DNA of 10,851 nucleotides from positions 5,269 through 16,119 of the forward strand of contig JAKJEP010000035.1 in assembly GCA_022705365.1 (NCBI GenBank), in the 5' to 3' direction. Of this stretch, positions 1 to 7,342 are shown in pieces; position 1 is the stretch's first letter; each line of letters opens with the position of its first letter. The DNA is from Planctomycetota bacterium (GTDB lineage: Bacteria; Planctomycetota; Phycisphaerae; Sedimentisphaerales; SM23-30). The translations under genes were made by a program, and so were the position numbers. The notes beneath the pieces are model-generated. The model made no database searches, was not told the DNA's origin, and worked only from the letters and a program-made list of their open reading frames with translations.

Positions 1-443
1 CCGGCTTTCACTTCCGGCAGTTCCGTACTCCAGATTTCCCCCGCTCCCTTCTTCCAGCCGCTGATCCTCTGCCCGCCGCTGAGCACTGCCTTTTCCCCGG
101 GAAAGGCGGCATAGGTAATCGAATATTGCTCCGTACCGGAATCCTCCGGCCCGAAGGTTACGCCTTCCTTCAGGGTATAAACGCCCCCGCCCAGCAGGAC
201 CGTAACCGGCCGATCAAGACCGGCAGCTTTCCGCTGGCGGACCGCATCCCGGGCACGGGCCAGCGTGGCAAAAGGACCGTCGGTCCCGGATTCATTAGGC
301 CGGACGAGTTTGCCGGACCAGGCGTCATTGCCATCGGTCGCCACGTAAAAGTCCGCCGCCGGTGTCTGGGCCCCAACTAGTGAAACAGCCGCCAGCATCA
401 CCACAAAAACCGATAAAAGGACAGAAATAAATCGCTTCTGCAT
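1..443 (-). CDS. Secreted right-handed parallel beta-helix protein, N-terminal part (partial, runs off left edge)
   Basis: The first 147 codons are visible and the 3' part lies outside the window. The ATG at 441-443 has a GGAG Shine-Dalgarno sequence at 449-452, five bases away. Residues 1-25 form a signal peptide: basic MQKR, a hydrophobic core, and an AxA-like end before Gln26. The mature N-terminus (about 32-70) has the FYVATDGND...GPFATLARARDAVR pattern. In many PVC and Bacteroidota proteins this opens a pectate-lyase-like right-handed beta-helix (DUF1565 type). It continues with a VTVLLGGGVYTL segment (about 80-91) and a turn ending in VLSGGQRISGW (120-130), typical of the first coils. 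Such proteins are exported and usually bind or cleave polysaccharides, but no catalytic region is visible here. It lies 76 bases downstream of the alpha-galactosidase gene and is probably co-transcribed with it. The family call is from recognised motifs, and substrate and activity are unknown. Confidence 0.75.
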   Translation of the reverse strand, partial: MQKRFISVLLSVFVVMLAAVSLVGAQTPAADFYVATDGNDAWSGKLVRPNESGTDGPFATLARARDAVRQRKAAGLDRPVTVLLGGGVYTLKEGVTFGPEDSGTEQYSITYAAFPGEKAVLSGGQRISGWKKGAGEIWSTELPEVKA

Positions 444-466
444 GGTAACTCCAATCTTGTTTTTTC

Positions 467-491
467 CAAAGCAGGTCTTGTTCCTGCTTTG
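467..491 (-). repeat. Perfect 9-bp stem-loop between the galactosidase and beta-helix genes
   Basis: CAAAGCAGG (467-475) and CCTGCTTTG (483-491) are perfectly complementary around a 7-base loop. The hairpin lies in the 76-base gap, 14 bases upstream of the Shine-Dalgarno of the beta-helix gene. On the minus-strand transcript it is followed by an A-rich run, not a U-tract, so it does not look like a standard intrinsic terminator. It may protect or process the mRNA, or set relative expression of the two genes. The structure is seen directly and the role is inferred. Confidence 0.5.
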
Positions 492-519
492 CATGGACGG
501 TTTCAACGAACGTTTCCGT

Positions 520-3231
520 TTATTTTTTCTTTATGTAGCGGATGGTAGCCGCTCCGGGTTTTTCAGGAACCCAGACGGTGATACCCTGCTCCATCAGTTC
601 CCTGCCGGAAACGGACTGCTGTTCCTCAATATCGTAGTTTTTCAGCAGGTACATCGCCTCCGGGTCCAGACCGCGCATTTTCAGGTCGGCACATTTGTAG
701 ATGCAATTTTCCCGGCGGAAGGCTTGGACAAATCCTTCCCCGGCCTCCGGGCGGTTGAACTGCCAGGCCAGCCATTCTTCCTGTGAAAGATTGTATTTGG
801 TCAGCGGGTAGAAATCACCGAAGTAATTCGGCCCGATCTCCCGCCATTCGTGGTAGAGCTTCAAAACCAGCTCGTCCTCCACCGGCACCCGGAAATCAAA
901 ACAGGCCGTATTGCTCGGGCACATATTGCTGCGCCGGGGGTACGGCCCGTAGGAAAGCTCACCCGTTCCCCAGCCCCAGCCAGCCGTATTGGATGGGGCA
1001 TAACCGGTGCCGGTGAACGGCAGCCAGAACGAAAGGCCGAAGGTGTGGCCTTGCTGGCCGACCGGCTCGAACAGGTAATCGCTCCGTGTCAGCGTTACCG
1101 CTCGCCGCATGGTCTCCAGGTCCAGGCGATGCCCGCCCGAAGAACAACTGTCAATAACCATTCCCGGATGACGCTTGCGCAGTTCATCCCAGTACGCCAG
1201 ATACCCCATTACATACTTGTTCTCCGATATGCCCTGGCGATTCTCGGTATCATTTTTCTGCCAGAAGGGAAACGGATCGATATTGTAATCCTGCCGGTAG
1301 AGGTCAACAGCCTCTTCCGTAATGATGTTGCTGATATGATTGACCACCCAATCCAGCGCCTGCGGATCGCCCATGTTCAGCACTCCGCCCTCGGCACCTC
1401 CCAGTACCCATTCGGGGTGCTCGGTGGTCAGCCAGGTTCCCGCCGCCACCCGTTCCGGCTCAAACCATACAATAATATCTACCCCTTTGTTGTGGGCATA
1501 ATCACTGACCGCTCGCAGCCCCCGCGGGAATCGGTTCGGACTGCGATCCACCTCCCATGTCCCCGTCCAGGGCCATCCCTTCTCCGCCGCCCCCACATAC
1601 CAGCCCGCGTCCATCCACCAGAAATCCAGCTTCAATCCTTTTTGCAGATAGCTGTCAAGAAATTCAATCTGGTTCTGTTCGTTCGCCTTGGTCATCTCGG
1701 CAAACTGGTGCGAACTGCATGCGTTCAGCATCGGCAGCGGCATCTGCTTGCCTTTATAACGAGGGACATTGTATTGAATCATCCATTGACGCCAAACGTT
1801 TTGCGCGTCGATCCAGTCGCCGCCTTTCCAGAATTGCAGCGTGATCAGCGGCGTGCGGACCATCTCACCCGGCCGCAGGGAAAAATGGACTACCTTCTGC
1901 CCCGCACGCACATGCAGGCCGTTGTCCTGATTCCTTTGATACTTGGCGTACCAGCAGCCCGGCCAGCCGATTGCGATGAGAACGCCCTCGCTGCCGCTTT
2001 CCAGGTTATAATAGGGCCAGACGCCGGAGGTGCTGATTTTACGATGCCCGGTCGGTTCAAAGTAATACTCTTTGCCCCGTTCCAGCGGGGTACTTTGCGG
2101 AGCATAATCCTCCTCGGTAATGAAGGTGCCTTTCCAGTGATGCAGAAGGAATTCCTTCTTTTCGGCCCCCTGGTTGAAATCCGCATTCAGGGCCTGAAGG
2201 TCTTCCAGGATGGGCGTGTCTTTCTGGCCGGCGTTGGTCAGATAAACGGTCCACTCAACGCAGTGAAAATCGGTATATTCCAGCCCCTCCCACCGCACTT
2301 CCAGGCCGGTGGCCGGATCCTGCCAGGTCAGCACATGGGAAATCCGGTTTTGATCAACCTGTTTTTGTTGCGTGGTGAATTTCCAGTTTGTCAGGAAGTC
2401 CCGTGATGATTTTCCATCATAGGTAAACGAAAACGGGGCCTGCGCCTTTTCCCAGTCATACTTCTGCTTCCATTGCCCGTCCGGATTGTTCGGCGCAATC
2501 CGCATCCCAGCCGTCGTGGAAAGCCACAGCAGCCAGTCCGCAGGCGGAGCGGTTCGCTTGTCCGCCTGGATGGTGAACTGGCCCACATAATCAGATGTCC
2601 CGCTGGCTTTGGCTTCGCCCGGCGCTGCAAAATCCAGATTCCCCGCCGCTACCGGCGTCCACACCTTGAAGTCGGTAATCGTATAGGTCATCCCGCCGGC
2701 GGTGTCATTATGAATCCACAAAGAACGTTGGGTCCCGTCGCAGCTTGCCGAACCGGCCGCCGGCACACTGCCCATCGGCCAGCAGCCTTCCGGCCAGCTC
2801 ATCGTATTGGCTGAACGGTTGACCGCAAACGGCTGAGGTTTCGCGGGATCGCGGGTAACCGGGGCAAACACCGAAATCGCCGGCGTCCTCTGGCCTTCCA
2901 CAAACAGGTTCAGCCCGAAATACGGAGGGATCTCTCCCCCGTCGTCAAAATGAAAGGTATAGGTTGTGCTGCCTTCCCCGGGTGTGAACTTCACCAGCCG
3001 GGTCTGGGGATCGTTCAGCCATTTTACCTGCCTGGCGTCTGCTTCCATCTCACCCTGATACAAAAAGATATCCCAGCAGTCATCAGCCAGACCGGTATTC
3101 CAGCGGGCATTCAGTATTTGGCTGCCCTCCCCATCGCAGCCGAAAATCGTCAAGGCATTGAATTCCAGGGCGAAAGCCAGGGAGTTCAGCAGCAGCAATA
3201 CAGCCAGGGTGATTGAGGTGTTTTTTTTCAT
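520..3231 (-). CDS. Secreted GH36-family alpha-galactosidase
   Basis: A 903-residue exported glycoside hydrolase, predicted to release terminal alpha-linked galactose from oligo- or polysaccharides by a retaining mechanism. Residues 1-21 are a signal peptide. Residues 22 to about 280 are a beta-rich region I cannot assign. About 285-490 fits the GH36 beta-supersandwich N-domain, about 495-800 the TIM barrel, and about 820-900 a C-terminal beta domain. Barrel landmarks are FWWMDAGWY (537-545), WFEPERV (589-595), the probable nucleophile D648 in LYRQDYN, the substrate-binding CSSGGHRLD (696-704), and the probable acid/base D718 in TRSDYLFEP. The nucleophile motif is RQDYN, not the common KWDxN. 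The ATG at 3229-3231 has AGGA at 3239-3242, seven bases away. The gene follows a 142-base gap containing a likely operator and precedes a beta-helix gene. Alpha-N-acetylgalactosaminidase activity is an alternative. The family is near certain; the exact substrate is not. Confidence 0.9.
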   Translation of the reverse strand: MKKNTSITLAVLLLLNSLAFALEFNALTIFGCDGEGSQILNARWNTGLADDCWDIFLYQGEMEADARQVKWLNDPQTRLVKFTPGEGSTTYTFHFDDGGEIPPYFGLNLFVEGQRTPAISVFAPVTRDPAKPQPFAVNRSANTMSWPEGCWPMGSVPAAGSASCDGTQRSLWIHNDTAGGMTYTITDFKVWTPVAAGNLDFAAPGEAKASGTSDYVGQFTIQADKRTAPPADWLLWLSTTAGMRIAPNNPDGQWKQKYDWEKAQAPFSFTYDGKSSRDFLTNWKFTTQQKQVDQNRISHVLTWQDPATGLEVRWEGLEYTDFHCVEWTVYLTNAGQKDTPILEDLQALNADFNQGAEKKEFLLHHWKGTFITEEDYAPQSTPLERGKEYYFEPTGHRKISTSGVWPYYNLESGSEGVLIAIGWPGCWYAKYQRNQDNGLHVRAGQKVVHFSLRPGEMVRTPLITLQFWKGGDWIDAQNVWRQWMIQYNVPRYKGKQMPLPMLNACSSHQFAEMTKANEQNQIEFLDSYLQKGLKLDFWWMDAGWYVGAAEKGWPWTGTWEVDRSPNRFPRGLRAVSDYAHNKGVDIIVWFEPERVAAGTWLTTEHPEWVLGGAEGGVLNMGDPQALDWVVNHISNIITEEAVDLYRQDYNIDPFPFWQKNDTENRQGISENKYVMGYLAYWDELRKRHPGMVIDSCSSGGHRLDLETMRRAVTLTRSDYLFEPVGQQGHTFGLSFWLPFTGTGYAPSNTAGWGWGTGELSYGPYPRRSNMCPSNTACFDFRVPVEDELVLKLYHEWREIGPNYFGDFYPLTKYNLSQEEWLAWQFNRPEAGEGFVQAFRRENCIYKCADLKMRGLDPEAMYLLKNYDIEEQQSVSGRELMEQGITVWVPEKPGAATIRYIKKK

Positions 3232-3295
3232 CGTGATTTCCTGTCAAAAGGGTTCTGGGTTTCCTTTTTCCAATTACGCCAGTCAACCAGAATGG

Positions 3296-3324
3296 ATTAT
3301 GGGGTAAATGAAGCGGAAAAGAAC
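3296..3324 (-). promoter_or_regulatory. Candidate promoter of the galactosidase gene
   Basis: On the minus strand a CATAAT -10-like hexamer (3296-3301) lies 17 bases from a weak GTTCTT hexamer (3319-3324) that overlaps the proximal copy of the 21-base repeat. A poor -35 partly covered by an activator site would suit an activator-dependent promoter. A competing -35-like TTGACT lies at 3281-3286 but lacks a good -10 at 17 bases. There is no transcript evidence. Confidence 0.3.
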
Positions 3325-3358
3325 GCCATATTTGGCAAAAAAATCGCCATATTAAGCA
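3317..3358. promoter_or_regulatory. Tandem 21-bp direct repeat, candidate AraC-family operator
   Basis: Bases 3317-3337 and 3338-3358 are two adjacent 21-base copies matching at 17 of 21 positions. Both share the core CGCCATATT (3324-3332 and 3345-3353), which reads AATATGGCG in the direction of the downstream gene. AraC-family activators typically bind two directly repeated half-sites 21 bases (two helical turns) apart, next to or overlapping the -35. The repeat sits about 85 bases upstream of the galactosidase start and 16 bases after the PBP gene ends, a natural position for control of the galactosidase/beta-helix unit. No regulator gene is in the window. The repeat is seen directly; the regulator type is inferred. 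Confidence 0.5.
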
Positions 3359-3373
3359 TTGAAGCCGCCGGCG

Positions 3374-5488
3374 TCATGGTTCTGTATCTTTATGTGCTTT
3401 GGGCAGATAGTCCAGTTCGCCGCACTGGATGAAGATTTCTTTGCCGAGAAAGGCTGCCAGTTCTCCGCCGGTAACTTCCACTTCCGCAACTACGGCAATG
3501 GCCAGGCATCGTCCGGTCTTATCTTTGGCAAAGCCGGCAAAAAGGGAGTATTGGGTTGAACCGGTCTTGCCGAACAGTTCGACTTCCTCCTCCGGCCACG
3601 GCAGCGGCTGAAAAGCATGGTAGGCGGTCCCGCAATCCAGGTAGCCGTTGTCCTCATAAATAGCGTCTTTCATGCCCGACTGGACGACCCGGGCATTTTG
3701 GGGCGAGGCAATAGGGCGGGGAACGGTTTTCACCGGGGGGGATTTGGACAATACCGGCGCCAGGTACACTCCATCCCGGGCTATCGTGGCGATACTGTTG
3801 GCAATCTGGACGATGGTGCCCATCATTTCATTGCGTCCGATGCTGAGGAAACGGGGATGGGGGGGCAGTTCCCGGCCGATGGGGGCGACGTGCCCGGCTG
3901 CTTCCCGAAAAGCGGTATTGGCCCGGTCTGTCAATTCTCCTTCCGGCCAGGCGATAACGGGATTGGCAAAACCGCTTTTTTTCAGCCAGCCGACCAGTTT
4001 TTCCACCCCCATTAGCTGGCTCAGCCGGACAAAATAATAATTGCAGCTTACTTTAATGGCCCGCCGTCCGTCCACCCAGCCGTGGTTGAGGATGTGGCTT
4101 GGCTTACCGGTCCAGGTCAGGTTGTTGATATCACAATCAAAGGTTTGTTCCGGGGTGACGGTATGGGTTTCCAGCCCGCCCAGCAGATTGGTCGGCTTGA
4201 TGGTGGAGCCGGTTTCATAAATTTCCGCCAAAGCCCGATTGCACCAGCCGCGGTCCGGATCCTGAATGATGGCGGCGTACTTTTCGTTGTAGGTATTCAG
4301 GTCATATTCAGGGTTGGAAACAGCGGCCCGGATTTCCCCGGTCGCAACGTCGATTACGACCGCACCTCCCAGAAAAGCCTGCCCCAGGGAGTTGGCGCCC
4401 TGCAAAATCTGCTGTATCCGGCGGTGCAATTCGATATCGATGGTTATCTGCACATCCTGGCCGGGAACTTGTTCGAGACGGTATTTTTCCTGACCATTGG
4501 CGTCATACGAAATCCAGCCGCGGCTGCCCCGCAGCAGGTTCTCAAACAGCAATTCACACCCCGCCGCGCCCTGCACGTCTCCCAGATGATAGCGCAGGAG
4601 ATCCGCGCGGGTCGGCAGGCCGGATTCGGTTTCTTCCGCCTGAATCAGTTCATCCGGTACGCTGCCCAGGTGTCCGATGAGATGGCAGGCAGACTGGTCA
4701 TAAGGATACTTGCGGGTTTTCCCGACGCGGATGGCAACGTAGGATTTCATGGGGATCGAGGGCTGCGCGGCCGTCCGGTTCGTTTCAAAGGTACCCGCCA
4801 GCATGTCTTCGACGGCCAGGGCCCGGTCTTCGGACAAGGCAGCCAGGACTTTATGAAATTGCTGCATTTCCCGCAGGTCGGTGTCCTGAATCCACTGGCT
4901 GCGAATCGATTCATCCGGTTCCACGGCGGCAAATTCCCGCAGCATCGCTTCCCGGCCCAGGGCCGGAATAAACGGCTGGTTCGTTTGGCGGCAGTAGTTT
5001 CTGCGGGCGATGCTCAGCCGCAGGAGAAAGATTTTATCGTTGATCTGCCGGATGGATTCCCGCAGGGTAGCGGCGGGGATTCCGATTCGATTGGCCAGCT
5101 CCTCGACAAGCTGATCTGCCTGCTGCTGCTGGGGATCGTATCGGGTTTCCAGGTACAGCCGGGCATCCGTTCGGTCTTTGCCCCGATGTTGCCGCAGATA
5201 CCGGTTCTCTTCTTCCTGCCGGAACTCGGGGTCGTATAAACGGGTCAGATGATAATGAAGATAGAGATCGTAGCTGGGTTCATCCCGGGCCAGGGCCTGG
5301 CCGCGGCAATCATAGATGGTTCCGCGCACCGTATTGTCAAGCCATTCCGGTTGGCGCTGCTGCCGGATGCGGATCAGCTTGCGGTAGTCCCCGCTGGCCA
5401 CCAACTGCAGCCAGGCCAGACGGGCGATCATGATTCCCAGGCCCAGCAGCAAGAAGGCAATAAAGACTATCAGCCTCCGCTGAAACAT
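3374..5488 (-). CDS. Class B penicillin-binding protein (PBP2/FtsI-type peptidoglycan DD-transpeptidase)
   Basis: A 704-residue transpeptidase that cross-links peptidoglycan stem peptides in the periplasm. One N-terminal membrane anchor spans about residues 5-24, followed by the class B pedestal motif RGTIYDCRGQALA (55-67). Residues about 70-245 are a long, charged, Q/E/R-rich head insertion. A PBP-dimer-like segment follows (KSYVAIRVGKTRKYPYD to HLIGHLG, 248-275). The catalytic domain starts near 345 and has all three active-site motifs: S428-T-I-K431, S481-C-N483 and K641-T-G643. The usual GQG motif before the last helices is changed to SIGRNEMMG (549-557). The ATG at 5486-5488 is 15 bases after the cvpA-like stop, with only an imperfect GGAAG ribosome site, so translational coupling is likely. 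Length and the short C-terminus resemble PBP2 (elongation) as much as FtsI (division), and no RodA, FtsW or MreC is nearby to decide. Confidence 0.88.
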   Translation of the reverse strand: MFQRRLIVFIAFLLLGLGIMIARLAWLQLVASGDYRKLIRIRQQRQPEWLDNTVRGTIYDCRGQALARDEPSYDLYLHYHLTRLYDPEFRQEEENRYLRQHRGKDRTDARLYLETRYDPQQQQADQLVEELANRIGIPAATLRESIRQINDKIFLLRLSIARRNYCRQTNQPFIPALGREAMLREFAAVEPDESIRSQWIQDTDLREMQQFHKVLAALSEDRALAVEDMLAGTFETNRTAAQPSIPMKSYVAIRVGKTRKYPYDQSACHLIGHLGSVPDELIQAEETESGLPTRADLLRYHLGDVQGAAGCELLFENLLRGSRGWISYDANGQEKYRLEQVPGQDVQITIDIELHRRIQQILQGANSLGQAFLGGAVVIDVATGEIRAAVSNPEYDLNTYNEKYAAIIQDPDRGWCNRALAEIYETGSTIKPTNLLGGLETHTVTPEQTFDCDINNLTWTGKPSHILNHGWVDGRRAIKVSCNYYFVRLSQLMGVEKLVGWLKKSGFANPVIAWPEGELTDRANTAFREAAGHVAPIGRELPPHPRFLSIGRNEMMGTIVQIANSIATIARDGVYLAPVLSKSPPVKTVPRPIASPQNARVVQSGMKDAIYEDNGYLDCGTAYHAFQPLPWPEEEVELFGKTGSTQYSLFAGFAKDKTGRCLAIAVVAEVEVTGGELAAFLGKEIFIQCGELDYLPKAHKDTEP

Positions 5489-5503
5489 CCCGGACTTCCG
5501 TTT

Positions 5504-7273
5504 CTATTGCGCCGTTGTGACGGTCAGGACATCCATTCCATATTCCAAAGCCCAGAAATCGCCGCCGCCGGAGCGGTTGGTTCGGGTGCGGCAGCCGAGA
5601 AGACCGAGAACGGGATCCGTTGGAATCAGGTAGAAAAGGAATGCTTTTTGAATCCTTCCGCCTTTTTCCTGCAAAAGCGATTTGCTGGGGAACGGTTTTT
5701 CCAGAAGTTTTTTCTGGCTCAGCAGAGAACCATCCTCATCGGAAGCCTGGTAGGCAAACTCCATCGCGGTATCCTTGTCGAGCTGTCCCTGCAAGACAAA
5801 ACCCGTGTTGACATACTCCCGATTGTAATTATCCACCAGGGTGGGCAGCAGGCCGACGTCCGATCCGGCCGCTTGGTAGTCCTGGAAATCCACTTCCAGA
5901 TAGACCAGAGTATAACCGCCGGGGATCAGCAGATTTTTGGCGGTATATTCCTTGATGTCGGTGCGGGAGGGCAGCAGAATCTGTGCCTGTCGATACCCTT
6001 TGGGATCCTCCTGGATGGATTCCTTGCCCACGAGCTTGTCCTGAAATTGTTTTAACATCTGCTCCGAAGGAATCCCCATGGCCTCCAGGGGCTGCGTTTC
6101 CGGGCTGGAAACCACCGTAATTCGTTTGCAGATCAGGCTATTTCCGGCCTGTTCCGGTCTGACCAGATCTGCTCCGCCGCTCTCGCTTTTTCGGCTGGAA
6201 GCCCAGATATTCTCCTGGTAGGGTTTGGTGGTTTCGATTTTGGCGACGGGAGGCAGGGACGCCTGGGCGGAACGCTTGAATTCCACAAACCGGGGCGGAT
6301 ATTTTTTCAGGTTGGAAGGCCAGGGAAACCAGAGATCCAGCGTCGCATTGCCGGAGGTGACCATGCGTCCTTTCTCCAGGGTGAACGCTTCCGCCGTGAC
6401 CCCGCCGGGGTACGCGATGGCGACGGGATAGCGGGATAGGCCCGCCTGGCTGCGCAGGTTTTCATCGTATCCGACCAGGCGGAACTGGCCCATGGTAAAA
6501 CGGAGTTTCCCATCGGCGTCCGCCGCCCCTCTTTGCTTGTCGTCCCCGCCGCTGACCATGACACGCACCCCGACAAAGGTTTCGCCCGCGCCGGGAACGA
6601 TCGCCTCATTTTTATAAATATCCCAGGTTTTGCCTTCCACCAGCCAGGCCTCTTTGAGGGCCAGGGATTCCGCCCCCGCCTCCCGCCGGCTGGCAGGGTC
6701 CAGCACCAGCCGGTTCCAGTGGATTTCCCGCAAAAAGTCCGGATGCGTATGTCCGAAATTGTTCCGGCCGGCAAAACCGTACTGGCTGGCGATTTGAATC
6801 AGGCCCACCGCCAGATTGTCGCCTTTGGGCAGCAGGCTGCTTTCCTTCTGCGGATTGGTTACATCGGGACAGCGGGTAAAGCCCAGAATTTTAGGCGGCA
6901 GAGGCAAAAGCTGAAAGCCGATGGCGATCATTCCGGTGATGATCAGTCCGGCGATCAGGCCGAAAACCCCGGCCCCGATCCGATCGATCAGCAGGGGGAA
7001 AATCATATTGCCTTTGATGAGCTGATCGGCAAGCAAACGGAGAACCAGCAGGCAAACGGTGAAAAGGCCCAGCAGGCAGATGGCCTGCGGACCATAGGAA
7101 CCCAATCCGAGATTTTGCAGATACGAAGACAGTACTTCAAAATAATTAAACGCGGCGAATGCGGATATAACGCACAAGACCGCCATAATCAGGGCGCTGA
7201 AAATGCCCTGCTTGAAAATCTGGAAATAGGTAATGATTCCGGTGATCACAATCAAAATTAGCATGGCCAGCAT
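5504..7273 (-). CDS. CvpA-like membrane protein with large C-terminal extracytoplasmic domain
   Basis: A 589-residue protein. Residues 1-121 hold four hydrophobic segments (about 1-19, 24-46, 62-82, 97-121) with the CvpA (colicin V production) pattern, including the DRIGAGVFGLIAGLIITGM stretch typical of its last helices. Stand-alone CvpA proteins are about 160-190 residues. Here about 470 further residues follow, mostly beta-like and without membrane segments or a catalytic motif I recognise. They include two similar-looking beta stretches (about 231-320 and 441-555). CvpA is needed for colicin V export in E. coli and has been linked to envelope stress tolerance; its mechanism is unclear. 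The start ATG (7271-7273) is favoured over Met4 because GGAGG lies nine bases upstream (7283-7287). It sits between the GspE-like gene (69-base gap) and the PBP gene (15-base gap), suggesting an envelope role. The CvpA assignment is by topology and motif; the function of the large domain is unknown. Confidence 0.7.
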   Translation of the reverse strand: MLAMLILIVITGIITYFQIFKQGIFSALIMAVLCVISAFAAFNYFEVLSSYLQNLGLGSYGPQAICLLGLFTVCLLVLRLLADQLIKGNMIFPLLIDRIGAGVFGLIAGLIITGMIAIGFQLLPLPPKILGFTRCPDVTNPQKESSLLPKGDNLAVGLIQIASQYGFAGRNNFGHTHPDFLREIHWNRLVLDPASRREAGAESLALKEAWLVEGKTWDIYKNEAIVPGAGETFVGVRVMVSGGDDKQRGAADADGKLRFTMGQFRLVGYDENLRSQAGLSRYPVAIAYPGGVTAEAFTLEKGRMVTSGNATLDLWFPWPSNLKKYPPRFVEFKRSAQASLPPVAKIETTKPYQENIWASSRKSESGGADLVRPEQAGNSLICKRITVVSSPETQPLEAMGIPSEQMLKQFQDKLVGKESIQEDPKGYRQAQILLPSRTDIKEYTAKNLLIPGGYTLVYLEVDFQDYQAAGSDVGLLPTLVDNYNREYVNTGFVLQGQLDKDTAMEFAYQASDEDGSLLSQKKLLEKPFPSKSLLQEKGGRIQKAFLFYLIPTDPVLGLLGCRTRTNRSGGGDFWALEYGMDVLTVTTAQ

Positions 7274-7342
7274 AGGCCTGTACCTCCGATTCGTTTTTGG
7301 GTTCTACCAGGCAATAAATTCCTTTTGCATCCGTACGGTTCT

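Noticed and set aside
850..2406. A 518-codon open frame on the plus strand, antisense to the galactosidase gene.
   Set aside because: It lies wholly inside a well-supported GH36 gene, its product shows no recognisable domain, and long antisense frames are expected in GC-rich genes with biased third positions.
3242..3247. A perfect TTGACA on the minus strand just upstream of the galactosidase gene.
   Set aside because: It overlaps the ribosome-binding site, so its -10 would fall inside the coding region and the message would lack a leader.
3334..3350. TGGC...GCCA inverted repeat around a T-run (minus strand), considered as a terminator for the PBP gene.
   Set aside because: The stem is only four base pairs and the T-run lies in the loop, not after the stem; the direct-repeat reading explains the same bases better.
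4082..5239. A 385-codon plus-strand open frame antisense to the PBP gene.
   Set aside because: Same reasoning: the opposite strand encodes all class B PBP motifs, and the antisense product resembles no protein family I know.
5249..6055. A 268-codon plus-strand open frame spanning the PBP/cvpA-like junction.
   Set aside because: It crosses two real genes in antisense, has no recognisable motif and no convincing ribosome site.
7331..7338. An 8-base palindrome CCGTACGG in the gap between the GspE/PilB-like and cvpA-like genes.
   Set aside because: It is too short and isolated to support an operator or terminator call.
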